Positions 17,821 through 26,654 of a DNA stretch of 64,000 bases are shown here, one piece after another. Source of the DNA: CAWFGW01 sp963815495 (GTDB taxonomy: Bacteria; Bacteroidota; Bacteroidia; Cytophagales; JAAEPT01). The notes under the pieces are model-generated. The model had not been told where the DNA came from, ran no database searches, and worked only from the letters and a program-made list of their open reading frames with translations. Position numbers and translations under genes: made by a program. How positions within the stretch are numbered: the first letter of the stretch is position 1; every line of letters begins with the position of its first letter. Location: assembly GCA_963815495.1 (NCBI GenBank), contig CAWFGW010000013.1, positions 139,781-203,780 of the forward strand. The letters run 5' to 3'.

Positions 17821-18243
17821 TGGTACAAAGTACGGAGTACTAAGACTGGTTAACTATATTAATTTTTGTTTTAATTTAATGATCATTGCTTGAATCTCAT
17901 TCAATTCATTAACAATATCAGAGAACTGATTTTCATTAATGTACCCCAAATTTTTTGCAACAATCCATTGAGTTTCTAATTCAAATGAAGAACCTAAAGA
18001 ATAATTCAGGAAATTACTAAAGTCCTTATTAGTTCCTCTTCCTGCTCCTTCAGCAATGTTAGATGGAATAGATACAGATGCACCACAAACTTGTTGTAAC
18101 AAACGGAATTTTTCAAAATCTGGAAAGTCAATAGAGTGCTGATAAACTCGTGTTACCAGCTCTACTGATTTTTTCCAAACGTTTAATTCCCGAAAGTTAT
18201 GCATTGTACAGTCTTTGTACTTTTATCTTAATACTTAGTACTA
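17821..18243. mobile_element. IVP-type cassette with terminal inverted repeats inside the OGDH operon
   Basis: The four-helix-bundle gene is bounded by AGTACTAAGACTG (17836-17848) and, inverted, CAGTCTTTGTACT (18209-18221), which match at 12 of 13 bases. The repeats begin 6 bases beyond its stop and 5 bases before its start codon. Outside them both flanks carry further GTAC-rich copies: GGTACAAAGTACGGAGTACT at 17822-17841, and ATACTTAGTACT ending at 18242, overlapping the odhB stop codon. The tight fit of ORF and repeats suggests a small mobile or once-mobile unit inserted between odhB and lpd. The mechanism of movement is unknown. Confidence 0.55.
17854..18204 (-). CDS. Four-helix-bundle protein, 23S rRNA intervening-sequence type
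   Basis: 116 residues, matching the 'four helix bundle / S23 ribosomal protein' family (TIGR02436). The start NFRELNVWKKSVELVTRVYQ, the central SIPSNIAEGAGRGTNKDFSN and the later LGSSFELETQ and IVNELNEIQAMI are all characteristic. Members were first noticed inside intervening sequences of bacterial 23S rRNA genes but are mostly free-standing; they form pentamers and their function is not established. Length is normal and the frame intact. It lies between odhB and lpd in the same direction and is enclosed by inverted repeats (see the mobile element), so it probably rides on the OGDH transcript. Confidence 0.88.
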   Translation of the reverse strand: MHNFRELNVWKKSVELVTRVYQHSIDFPDFEKFRLLQQVCGASVSIPSNIAEGAGRGTNKDFSNFLNYSLGSSFELETQWIVAKNLGYINENQFSDIVNELNEIQAMIIKLKQKLI

Positions 18244-19767
18244 AATTTCAAGTAACATTCTCGCTGGGTCTTCCAACAATTCTTTTACGCGTACTAGGAA
18301 ACTTACAGATTCTTTTCCATCAATAATTCTGTGGTCATAAGAAAGTGCTAGGTACATTACTGGACGAATTTCAACTTGTCCTTTAACTGCTACCGGTCTT
18401 TCAACAATGTTGTGCATTCCAAGTATAGCCGACTGTGGTGCGTTAATAATTGGAGTAGAAAGCATCGAACCAAATGTTCCACCATTCGTGATGGTAAACG
18501 TTCCACCGGTCATGTCGTCAACTGTTAATTTCCCATCACGACCTTTAAGGGCTAATCTTCTTACTTCTTTCTCAATTCCAGCAAATGATAACTCTTCTGC
18601 ATTTCTGATCACAGGAACAACTAATCCTTTAGGAGTAGAAACTGCAATAGAGATATCACAGAAATCATTATACACCATTTCTTCACCGTCAATGTAAGCA
18701 TTTACTGCTGGCCATTCTTGAAGCGCGATACAACATGCTTTTGTAAAGAAGGACATGAAACCCAGACCGATTTCATTTTTTTCTTTAAATGACTCTTTAT
18801 ATTGGTTTCTTAGATCCATGATTGGCTTCATGTCTACCTCATTGAAGGTCGTTAACATTGCCGTATCATTTTTCACCGCTACTAAACGCTTAGAAATTGT
18901 TTTTCTAAGGTTAGTCATTTTCTTTCTTTCCTGGTTTCTTGAACCATGTACCTTAGGTGCTTCAGAAGCTTCTTGCTTTTTAGCAGGAGCAGACGCTTGT
19001 TTTTGTGCTGATGCAGCATCTTCTTTAGTAATGCGACCATCAACGCCAGTACCTTTTACATCGGCAGGATTAATTCCTTTTTCAGACAATATTTTACCAG
19101 CAGCAGGCGATGGATGACCTGTTGCATAGCTACCCGAAGACGCAGGCATTGGATTGGGTGCTTTTGCTTCAGGAGCAGAAGATGATTGTGGAGCTGAGCC
19201 ACCTTCCATCACTTCAATTTTAGCTAACAAACCACCAATTGGTACAACATCACCTTCTTTAGCCACTATTCTAAGAATCCCTCGAGCTTCCGCAGGGAAT
19301 TCAAAGGTTGCTTTATCTGATTCTAATTCAGCTATTTCATCATCTAATTCAACAAAGTCTCCATCTTTTTTCAACCAAGTTGAAAGTGTCACTTCTGAAA
19401 TAGATTCACCCACTTGTGGCACTATCATCTCTACCTTTTCACCAGTAGCTTTTGGCTCATCATTACTTGAGTTATTACCAGAGGTAGTTTGTGTTTCCTT
19501 TTTCTCTTCTTTCGGAGTGGCTGCTTTACCGCCATTTTCATCAATTGTTGCTATTAAGGCACCAATTTCAACCGTTTCGCCTTCGGCTACTTTAATTGAA
19601 AGAATGCCACTTGCTTCCGCAGGAAATTCTTGCGTTGCTTTGTCTGTTTCTAGTTCTACTAAAATTTCATCACGTTCTACATATTCGCCATCAGCTTTAA
19701 GCCATTGTGCGATGGTTACTTCAGTGATTGATTCCCCTACTGAAGGGATTTTCATTTCAATTGCCAT
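18241..19767 (-). CDS. odhB: 2-oxoglutarate dehydrogenase E2, dihydrolipoyl succinyltransferase, with two lipoyl domains
   Basis: 508 residues, the core acyltransferase of the OGDH complex, moving succinyl groups from lipoamide to CoA. There are two N-terminal lipoyl domains: 2-77 with Lys43 in ETDKAT, and 111-187 with Lys152 in ESDKAT. They are joined by Ala/Pro/Ser-rich linkers. A peripheral-subunit-binding domain follows (about 220-255, PAAGKILSEKGINPADVKGT), then the catalytic domain with DHRIIDGKES (His479) near the C-terminus. The NGGTFGSMLSTPIINAPQSA stretch is typical of SucB rather than the pyruvate enzyme. Most E2o proteins have a single lipoyl domain (about 400 residues), so this is a longer version. 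It follows sucA by 37 bases. Confidence 0.93.
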   Translation of the reverse strand: MAIEMKIPSVGESITEVTIAQWLKADGEYVERDEILVELETDKATQEFPAEASGILSIKVAEGETVEIGALIATIDENGGKAATPKEEKKETQTTSGNNSSNDEPKATGEKVEMIVPQVGESISEVTLSTWLKKDGDFVELDDEIAELESDKATFEFPAEARGILRIVAKEGDVVPIGGLLAKIEVMEGGSAPQSSSAPEAKAPNPMPASSGSYATGHPSPAAGKILSEKGINPADVKGTGVDGRITKEDAASAQKQASAPAKKQEASEAPKVHGSRNQERKKMTNLRKTISKRLVAVKNDTAMLTTFNEVDMKPIMDLRNQYKESFKEKNEIGLGFMSFFTKACCIALQEWPAVNAYIDGEEMVYNDFCDISIAVSTPKGLVVPVIRNAEELSFAGIEKEVRRLALKGRDGKLTVDDMTGGTFTITNGGTFGSMLSTPIINAPQSAILGMHNIVERPVAVKGQVEIRPVMYLALSYDHRIIDGKESVSFLVRVKELLEDPARMLLEI

Positions 19768-19804
19768 GATTGTATTTCTATGGTTAATGAGTTAAAGTCT
19801 ATTT

Positions 19805-22536
19805 TTAAGCGAATGCTTTTTTAACAATTTCTGCTTGTAATTTTTTGTGCACGTTCGAGTAACCAACTGCTGGAGATGGCGAATCATCTTTCGTGATTCC
19901 ATCAATTGGCATTTTTTTGTTAAATGAACGTAAAATGTAACCCCAAGCCCCACTGTTTCCAGGTTCTTCTTGTACCCAAACTAATGGCGTTCCTTTTTTA
20001 TATTTTGCTAACTCTTTATCCAATTGATTATAGGCTAACGGATATAATTGCTCCAAACGAATAATTGCAACGTCTGTACGTTTAGATTTTTGTTGTTCTT
20101 CTAACAAGTCAAAATAAACTTTTCCTGAGCAGAGCAAAATTTTACTTACTTTCTTAGCGTCTACATAATCATCACCGATAATTTCTCTGAACTTTGATTT
20201 AGTAAACTCTTCTTGTTGAGATACAACCAATGGGTTTCTCAGTAAAGATTTTGGAGACATTACCACTAAAGGTTTTCTAAAAGACCAAGCCATTTGTCTT
20301 CTCAATGCATGGAAGAAATTGGCAGGCGTAGTAATGTTTGCAACAATCATATTAAATCGAGCACATGACTTTAAGAAGCGTTCGAGACGAGCACTTGAGT
20401 GTTCTGGACCTTGTCCTTCTTGCCCGTGTGGCAATAACATTACGAGGTCGTTTTGCATTGCCCATTTCGTTTCAGAAGTAGTTATAAATTGGTCAATCAT
20501 TACTTGGGCACCGTTTACAAAGTCACCAAATTGTGCTTCCCAAATTGCTAACGTATTTGGGTGACCCCAAGCGTATCCAAATTCAAAACCTAGCACACCA
20601 TACTCAGAAAGTAGCGAGTTATATATTTCAAATTTCTGTTCACTTCCTTCTACATTATTTAAACTGTTATAAGGTTCGTTTGTATGTGCATCGGTAAGAA
20701 TAGCATGACGGTGAGAGAATGTACCACGCTGCACATCCTGACCAGACATGCGCACATGAACACCATCTAATAATAAAGATCCATAAGCTAATAGTTCTGC
20801 TGCTGCCCAATCTAACGGTTCTTTACCAGAAAACATTTCTTTTCTAGTTTTTAGCAGTTTATCAATTTGTTTCAACGGTTTAAAACCAGTAGGAACAGTG
20901 ATTAATGCTTTACCGACTTTTTTAATGTAGTCTTGCTTTAATAGAGGTATCTGGAGATTCATAAAAATCAGTTTCGTCTGCTTTTTTCAATTCAGCCCAC
21001 TCTTCTTCCGTTGCTTGTAAAGTATATGGCAAAGCTTTTTGTTTTACCATGTTTAAACGATCCTGTAATAAAGCACGGAATTCTTTGTCCATTTGCTTTG
21101 CTACCTGTGCATCAATATCACCACGTTCAATTAAGCGTTTGTTATAGATCTCACGTGGATTGGCATGCTTCGAAATGATATCATATAATTTTGGTTGTGT
21201 GAATTTTGGTTCATCACTTTCGTTATGTCCGTGTCTACGGTAACATACCATATCAATGAAAATATCTCTGTTAAATTTCTGACGATATTCAACAGCCATT
21301 TTCATACAAAAGACTACCGCTTCTGGGTCATCACCATTTACGTGAAGTACAGGAGCATCAATGGTTTTAGCAATATCTGTGCAATAGATAGACGAACGAG
21401 CATCTTCATAATCGGTCGTAAAACCGACTTGGTTGTTAATAACAAAGTGAATGGTACCACCAGTAGTAAAACCACGAAGTTTATGCATTTGCACAATTTC
21501 ATACATGATACCTTGACCTGCAATTGCTGCATCACCATGTATTAAAATCGGAATAATTTTATTTCTGTCTCTGTTATAGAGTCGATCAGCCTTTAGAGCG
21601 GCAATAACCTAAAACAACAGGGTTTACCGCTTCCAAATGCGAAGGGTTAGGTGTCAATTTCAAATAAACCTCATTACCTGATGGAGTCTTCACTTTACTG
21701 GAAAAACCCATGTGGTATTTTACATCACCATCACCTAAAGTTACGTCTAAGGAAACACCTTCAAATTCGTTGAATATTTGCTCATAGGTTTTGCCCATGA
21801 TATTACACAATACATTCAAACGGCCCCTGTGAGCCATTCCGATTACGAATTCCTTAGCACCTAATTCAGCACCTGTGTTGATTAAGCAATCTAAAGCAGG
21901 AATGGTAGTTTCTCCTCCTTCTAAAGAGAAGCGTTTTTGACCCACATACTTGGTATGTAAAAAGTTTTCGAAAACGACTGCTTCATTGAGCTTTGATAGA
22001 ATTCGCTTTACATTATCAGGCTCTGGTTTGTATCCGAGAGACTCTTTTTCAAATTTTTCCTTAAACCAATCTAAACGATCTCTGTGACGAATATACATGT
22101 ATTCGAAACCGATAGTGCCTTCATAAATTTTCTTTAGCGCGGCAATAATATCTTTTAGTGGTGCTGCACCAATTCCGATTTCATGTCCTGCTTGGAAAAC
22201 TGTATTTAAATCTTTCTCAGAAAAACCGTGATCTTCCAAGTCGAGTCTAGGACCTCTATCTTTTCTATCTCTTACCGGGTTGGTATTAGCTCTTAAGTGT
22301 GCTCTACTTCTATAGGCATGAATTAAATAGTGAACTTTGACTTCATTTTCACTAATAGCTCCTGCTCCACCTGTTATAGATCCACCATCTGACCCAAATT
22401 TTTCTTGAGAGAACTCAAAACCTTCAAAAAAGCGTTGCCATGTGAGGTCAACAGAGTCGGGATTTTGTTGATAATCAGCATATAACTGATCGATGTATTC
22501 CCCATGTGCATTAGCGATATAACTATATTTATCCAT
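19805..22536 (-). pseudogene. sucA: 2-oxoglutarate dehydrogenase E1, interrupted by two single-base insertions
   Basis: TPP-dependent decarboxylase of the OGDH complex. The reading frame is broken twice. At 21606-21607 one extra base makes ...HLEAVNPVVLG run into CRSKG and stop; removing it gives IAALKADRLYNRDRNKIIPI. At 20936 another extra base turns SPDTSIK into ARLH and a stop; removing it gives QDYIKKVGKALITV. With both corrected the protein is about 909 residues, normal for E1o. All else is conserved: N-terminal E2-binding start MDKYSYIANAHGEYIDQLY, GMAHRGRLNVLCNI, HGDAAIAGQGI, GFTTGGTIHFVINNQVGF, CYRRHGHNESDEP, and LPHGQEGQGPEHSSARLERF. I use ATG 22536, because the ATG at 22560 lies within the -7 promoter box. 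Sequencing error or true inactivation cannot be told apart here. Confidence 0.85.
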
Positions 22537-22557
22537 TACTTTAGTTTTAACGACAAC

Positions 22558-22565
22558 CAAAGCTA
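22558..22565 (-). promoter_or_regulatory. Promoter -7 box for the sucA-odhB-lpd operon
   Basis: TAGCTTTG read on the minus strand matches TAnnTTTG fully. A T-rich GGTTTT element lies about 20 bases further upstream as a weak -33 box. The expected transcript start, near 22553, is 17 bases before the ATG at 22536 and downstream of the ATG at 22560, so it decides the sucA start. Confidence 0.5.
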
Positions 22566-22613
22566 AGTATACTTATCCACATAGAAAAACCGCTTAACCG
22601 CTTTAGCAATTAT

Positions 22614-23813
22614 TCACACAACATAGTCTGATAAATAACTGAATTTTGAGGTCAATGAGCCACTTTTAGTAATACTTGCGTTAGAAATAATTTCTGAATT
22701 TTCTTCTCCCAAAAGCGTTGGTATTACAAATTTACATAACATATCTCCAAAGCTAGACGAGGCGTCTCTAGGAAGCTCACATGGTAAATTATCGACAGCC
22801 ATTACCGTAATATGTGAAAGGTCTGAAAAAGGAGCTTTTTCTATCAGCTCCGTTTTACTAAAATCGTAAAAAGGGGCTTCAATGGTTGTAGATCTAATGG
22901 TAGTGGGTATTGAACCTTCGATATCACATGTAATGTCCGCAATGGTATTAATTTTAAAACTTGATGATTTAACGTTTTCTATAGTGAACAGAGCGGGGGC
23001 TTTCGGGTCCCAATACGCACCCGCAATTAATAGGTCTGTATGAGGTAAATATTGTTCAAAATTAGATTCATATTTCTCTGGATTAGCGTAGAAATGGGCA
23101 TAATCAAAAGTATTGCCGTCTATTCTTTTGTTATAAGCATCAGAGTCTAACTGTATGTAAACTGCTTCTGAGTAGTCATTTTGAATAAAGTCAGGCATCG
23201 CAACATTTTTAATGCCAATAGCGTCTAAAACTTCTTGGGCACCCTTTGTTACTCGTCCTCCTCCGGTTAATAATATTTTGATATTAGGCAAACTAACCTT
23301 GGCAAACTGTGTCCACATTTCTGTTCTGTCAAAACATTGGTGCGCGGGTTTGATATCATATAATTCATGTTTTATTCCGTAAGCTCGAATTGCATTGTAT
23401 GCACCAACGATTCCAGCCCAACGCCCAAAAGCTACTACACGATTTCCATCAGTCCCTTTTAAGCATTCATAGTCAACAAGCTGTATTTTTTTTTCTAATA
23501 TATTCTGTAGCAAACTTTTATTATAAGGTTGTTTTTTAATGGTGTGCGAGAAGAAAAAATAGGTTTTATTAGGTATTAGCTTTTCGATTTTTACTTCTTT
23601 CACTCCAAATAGTACTTTACAGGTAGAGACATCCTCGGAGAGAATAGCTCCTGCAGCGCTATATTCTTCATCACTATAGCAACGAATATCACTTGGCTGT
23701 ACAACTATTTGAGTGTGGGGGAAGTTTTTTAGTATCTGCTTACAATGATCAGGAGTAAATGCTACACGATGATCAACAGGTGTTTTAGTTTCTTTGATGA
23801 TTCCGATCTTCAT
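22614..23813 (-). CDS. NAD(P)-dependent oxidoreductase of the alanine/saccharopine dehydrogenase family
   Basis: 399 residues. The N-terminus (MKIGIIKETKTPVDHRVAFT) is the AlaDH/PNT N-terminal domain shared by alanine dehydrogenase, transhydrogenase and lysine-forming saccharopine dehydrogenase. It continues with FFFSHTIKKQPYNK, VDYECLKGTDGNRVVAFGRW and a dinucleotide-binding strand ILLTGGGRVTKGAQEVLDAI. The SHTIKKQ and FGRWAG features are closest to saccharopine dehydrogenase (LYS1-like). Bacteroidota do not normally use the aminoadipate pathway, so the true substrate is open. Its start codon overlaps the stop of the PAP2 gene by four bases, indicating translational coupling. There is no signal peptide; it is cytoplasmic. 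Confidence 0.85.
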   Translation of the reverse strand: MKIGIIKETKTPVDHRVAFTPDHCKQILKNFPHTQIVVQPSDIRCYSDEEYSAAGAILSEDVSTCKVLFGVKEVKIEKLIPNKTYFFFSHTIKKQPYNKSLLQNILEKKIQLVDYECLKGTDGNRVVAFGRWAGIVGAYNAIRAYGIKHELYDIKPAHQCFDRTEMWTQFAKVSLPNIKILLTGGGRVTKGAQEVLDAIGIKNVAMPDFIQNDYSEAVYIQLDSDAYNKRIDGNTFDYAHFYANPEKYESNFEQYLPHTDLLIAGAYWDPKAPALFTIENVKSSSFKINTIADITCDIEGSIPTTIRSTTIEAPFYDFSKTELIEKAPFSDLSHITVMAVDNLPCELPRDASSSFGDMLCKFVIPTLLGEENSEIISNASITKSGSLTSKFSYLSDYVV

Positions 23814-24421
23814 TCTAACACTTTTTTTCTCTTAAATAATATATATAAACTAGTGGTAGCAATCACGGCTATCATAGAACCCACTACTGTATCCTGTAAA
23901 AAATGTTGGTATAAATACAATCTACTAATAGCAACTAAAACTGCACAGTTAAAAAAGAAGAAATGAAGTAATTTGTTTTTTGTAAAAAAACTTAAGCCTA
24001 AGAAAAAGAAAAAAGCTGTGTTTGTGTGACCACTAGGCATCGAATATAGCTTTTGAATATCCATACCTGGAATCAAATAAAACTCTCTCTTAAGATACCA
24101 ATAAGGCCTATAATTTTCACTAATAATTACCCTTTTAAGTAAGTGGATAATGGGACCATTGACTGCGTAATTAGCACCGATAAAGTAAGCCCATGACTTA
24201 TTTTTAAAATATAAAATAATGATGAAAGGAATTATAAATACTCCTGTACCCACATACGTGAAATATTTAAAAAAATAATCTAAAGGTAGAGCATGATTAT
24301 CATTAAGTAATATTGTGAGATAACCTTTATCAAAAATAGACATTACTATCAATGATAAAAACAGAAGAAGAAAGTAAGGATAATAAAAAAACTTATTACT
24401 CTTGATAATTTGTTTTAACAC
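23810..24421 (-). CDS. PAP2-family membrane phosphatase
   Basis: 203 residues with about five or six hydrophobic helices. The PAP2 motifs are present: a basic stretch with YRPYW (motif 1, slightly irregular spacing from Lys), PSGHTNTAFF (motif 2, catalytic His), and SRLYLYQHFLQD (motif 3, SR-x5-H-x3-D exact). It should dephosphorylate a lipid such as phosphatidate, phosphatidylglycerophosphate or undecaprenyl diphosphate at the inner membrane. It is the middle gene of a probable three-gene unit: 6 bases after the lipoprotein gene, 4 bases overlapping the oxidoreductase gene. The runs of Phe (AFFFFLGL, LHFFFFNC) reflect the low GC. Confidence 0.87.
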   Translation of the reverse strand: MLKQIIKSNKFFYYPYFLLLFLSLIVMSIFDKGYLTILLNDNHALPLDYFFKYFTYVGTGVFIIPFIIILYFKNKSWAYFIGANYAVNGPIIHLLKRVIISENYRPYWYLKREFYLIPGMDIQKLYSMPSGHTNTAFFFFLGLSFFTKNKLLHFFFFNCAVLVAISRLYLYQHFLQDTVVGSMIAVIATTSLYILFKRKKVLE

Positions 24422-24427
24422 AGGCTA

Positions 24428-25009
24428 TTAATGGAAATAATGATTTAACGTGATATGGGTATAACCATCTTTTCTATCGACAATTAAACTATAATCGTTT
24501 TCATGAAAATCTATAAATAATCCTTCATTATCTATTTCTTCATCGTAGTTTTTCTTTTCATCAACCTCATGTAAATAATGAGACTCAAACCCTTTTACTC
24601 TTTCTGCAATCCAGTAAGCTTCTGATAGCCAATACCCGTGGTCTGTAAATTGTTTATTATTTCCCACTCGAGTTAGCGTAGCACTGACACCATAATGCAT
24701 ACAACCTCCAATATGAATGTATAAACTATCATTATTAGGTAATACTATACGAGCTTCTTTTGTGAGATTATCCCAGCTATAGTTCTTGAATTCGGGTACT
24801 GATTTAAGGAAATTATCTGTCACTGTATCTTTGTTAAACACACAGTCTTTCATGTTTTCAAGTTCATGTTCAATCGAATGAGGAATAGTTAGTGAAGTTG
24901 AGTCATCACTTGTAATAAATTCATGTGCTACGGGAGCTTTTGTTTCTGTGTCCGAACCACAACTAAAAAGTAAAAAGCTTAGTGAAAAGATGATAATAAA
25001 ATTTCTCAT
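24428..25009 (-). CDS. Putative lipoprotein, unknown function
   Basis: 193 residues with a lipoprotein signal: MRNFIIIFSLSFLLFS then Cys, and CGSDTETK afterwards, which resembles the surface-export signal. The soluble part has several Cys (MKDCVF, HIGGCMHYGVS), two of which could pair, an aromatic-rich GYWLSEAYWIAERVKGFE and a C-terminal FHENDYSLIVDRKDGYTHIT strand pair. I do not recognise the family. It is probably the first gene of the unit with the PAP2 phosphatase (6-base gap). Confidence 0.7.
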   Translation of the reverse strand: MRNFIIIFSLSFLLFSCGSDTETKAPVAHEFITSDDSTSLTIPHSIEHELENMKDCVFNKDTVTDNFLKSVPEFKNYSWDNLTKEARIVLPNNDSLYIHIGGCMHYGVSATLTRVGNNKQFTDHGYWLSEAYWIAERVKGFESHYLHEVDEKKNYDEEIDNEGLFIDFHENDYSLIVDRKDGYTHITLNHYFH

Positions 25010-25260
25010 AACAATCAGTTTAATGGAAATATAAGCATTAATTCCGAATTATGTGAAGCCATTTGCAAAACACTAGTATCTAAATCTTGTACTTTATGCA
25101 AAGAGCATGTTTATTTATTATTCTATTTTTAGCCAAAAATAGAGGTGAATTTTGCAAGTTAATGATTGCTTTAACCTTTGCTTATTTGATTTAATTTAGG
25201 AAGTTTGTATCTGTTGGTTTTTTAAAATCATCTAGTATTCTTTTAAATAAAAATAAAATA

Positions 25261-25893
25261 TTGAAAAATTTATCCTTGGGACTTAATGTCGTTCTTTTTA
25301 TTGCTGTTGCTGTTTTATACTATCTTCATTTTAATAGTTGTGCTGTTCAATCAGAACAAGTTCCCAAGACTGAAGCTAATAAAACTTCAACTCTATCTAA
25401 AGTAATTACAGACTCTAGTAAAGCGCGGTTACCCATAGCATATGTCAATATTGATACGCTGAATAAAAAATATAAATTCATTGAATCTGTATCTAAAACT
25501 GCGGAAAGAAAACTTAAAGGACAACAACAAAAATTAGAAGCAGAGAAAGCGAAAGTAACGGAGGAATATCAAATTTTTATGGAAAACTATCAAGGCGGCA
25601 TATATAAAAGTCAAGCTGAAATAGACCAGCGGCAACAATATTTTGTTCAAAAACAACAGGAGTTGGCTAAAAAGGAGTACGAGTTACAAAATAGCTTAGA
25701 GCAAGAGATGGCAGAGACGAATGAAAAAATCATGAAGAATGTTACAGAATATCTCAAAAAATATAGTACTGAATTGAATTATTCATTTATCATGGCTACA
25801 GGGTCTGCTTCTTCTGTACTGTTTGCTAAAGATAGTTTAGACATAACGCAACCAATAATTGACGGTTTAAACGAAGAGTTTTTAGCAAAATAA
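25261..25893 (+). CDS. OmpH/Skp-family periplasmic chaperone-like protein
   Basis: 210 residues; the start is TTG at 25261 and there is no nearer in-frame ATG that keeps the signal region. The N-terminus has one hydrophobic segment (LGLNVVLFIAVAVLYYLHFN) ending in SC, so it is either a membrane anchor or a lipoprotein signal. IAYVNIDTLNKKYKFIESVS is the Skp/OmpH strand, followed by a long charged coiled coil (about 75-165, rich in Lys/Glu/Gln) and a returning part YSFIMATGSASSVLFAKDSL DITQ. Skp proteins hold unfolded outer-membrane proteins in the periplasm. Bacteroidota often carry several copies. The gene precedes comF by 56 bases. Confidence 0.85.
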   Translation: MKNLSLGLNVVLFIAVAVLYYLHFNSCAVQSEQVPKTEANKTSTLSKVITDSSKARLPIAYVNIDTLNKKYKFIESVSKTAERKLKGQQQKLEAEKAKVTEEYQIFMENYQGGIYKSQAEIDQRQQYFVQKQQELAKKEYELQNSLEQEMAETNEKIMKNVTEYLKKYSTELNYSFIMATGSASSVLFAKDSLDITQPIIDGLNEEFLAK

Positions 25894-25949
25894 TTCATGA
25901 TGGCATTAAGAGGGACTATTAAAAATATCCCTCTACTTTTTAAATTAAG

Positions 25950-26654
25950 ATGAGCATTTTTAAAACTTTTATCACTGATTTCATTTCATTAATATACCCT
26001 GCCTTATGTCTCAATTGTAATAAGACTTTAAGTGAAAGGGATCATATAATATGTATAAACTGCTCAGAAAAGTTACCTAAAACACAAAGCCATTTACGGA
26101 CTATTCCGTACATAAAAGAACGATTTTATGGAAGAATTCATCCTTTGGAATTTTATGCTTTTCTGCATTATAGTCGCAAAGGGATAGTCCAAAAATTATT
26201 TTATGAATTTAAGTATAAAGGGAATAAGGATATTGCTGTTTTATTAGGTGAAATGTTTGGTAAAGACTTTGAAAACGATTCAATTATAAATAAAAACAAT
26301 AGGATACTTGTGCCCATACCTTTACACCCATCCAAAGAAAAATGGAGAGGATATAATCAAAGTGAGGAAATTTGTAAAGGATTGGCTCATGTTTTACATT
26401 TCCCCATTGATACTACTTCCCTTATTAGGAAAAAGGCCAGCGATTCACAAACTCGAAAAAGCAGACTTGCACGTTGGGAAAGTTTGCAATCAACTTTTGT
26501 AGTCGCTGGAGATAACCTGACAGAGAAAGATGTGATATTGGTAGATGATGTATTGACTACTGGGGCAACACTAGAAGTATGCTATCAGGAATTGCTTAAA
26601 GCAAAGCCTAACTCAATCAGTGTTTTCGTCCTTGCTATAACACCTCCGAATTAG
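25950..26654 (+). CDS. ComF family protein (phosphoribosyltransferase-like)
   Basis: 234 residues. The N-terminal zinc-binding part has paired CxxC motifs (CLNCNK and CINCSE, residues about 20-42). A double-zinc-ribbon/ComF pattern follows: FYAFLHYSRKGIVQKLFYEF KYKG, RILVPIPLHPSKEKWRGYNQ and the PRPP-loop VILVDDVLTTGATL near the C-terminus. ComF helps DNA uptake in competent bacteria, and the same family is found in non-competent species with unclear roles. It is complete and normal in length. Its stop codon overlaps the stop codon of the convergent methyltransferase gene (TTAG at 26651-26654). Confidence 0.92.
   Translation: MSIFKTFITDFISLIYPALCLNCNKTLSERDHIICINCSEKLPKTQSHLRTIPYIKERFYGRIHPLEFYAFLHYSRKGIVQKLFYEFKYKGNKDIAVLLGEMFGKDFENDSIINKNNRILVPIPLHPSKEKWRGYNQSEEICKGLAHVLHFPIDTTSLIRKKASDSQTRKSRLARWESLQSTFVVAGDNLTEKDVILVDDVLTTGATLEVCYQELLKAKPNSISVFVLAITPPN

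Noticed and set aside
19154..19795. Long open frame on the plus strand opposite odhB (213 codons, Ser/Pro-rich)
   Set aside because: It is the mirror of the two lipoyl domains and their Ala/Pro linkers; it has no motif and no promoter, and odhB on the other strand is certain.
20922..22560. Programmed frameshifting as an explanation for the split sucA
   Set aside because: The two points have no slippery heptamer or downstream structure that I can see, E1o genes are normally one frame, and both changes are simple single-base additions.
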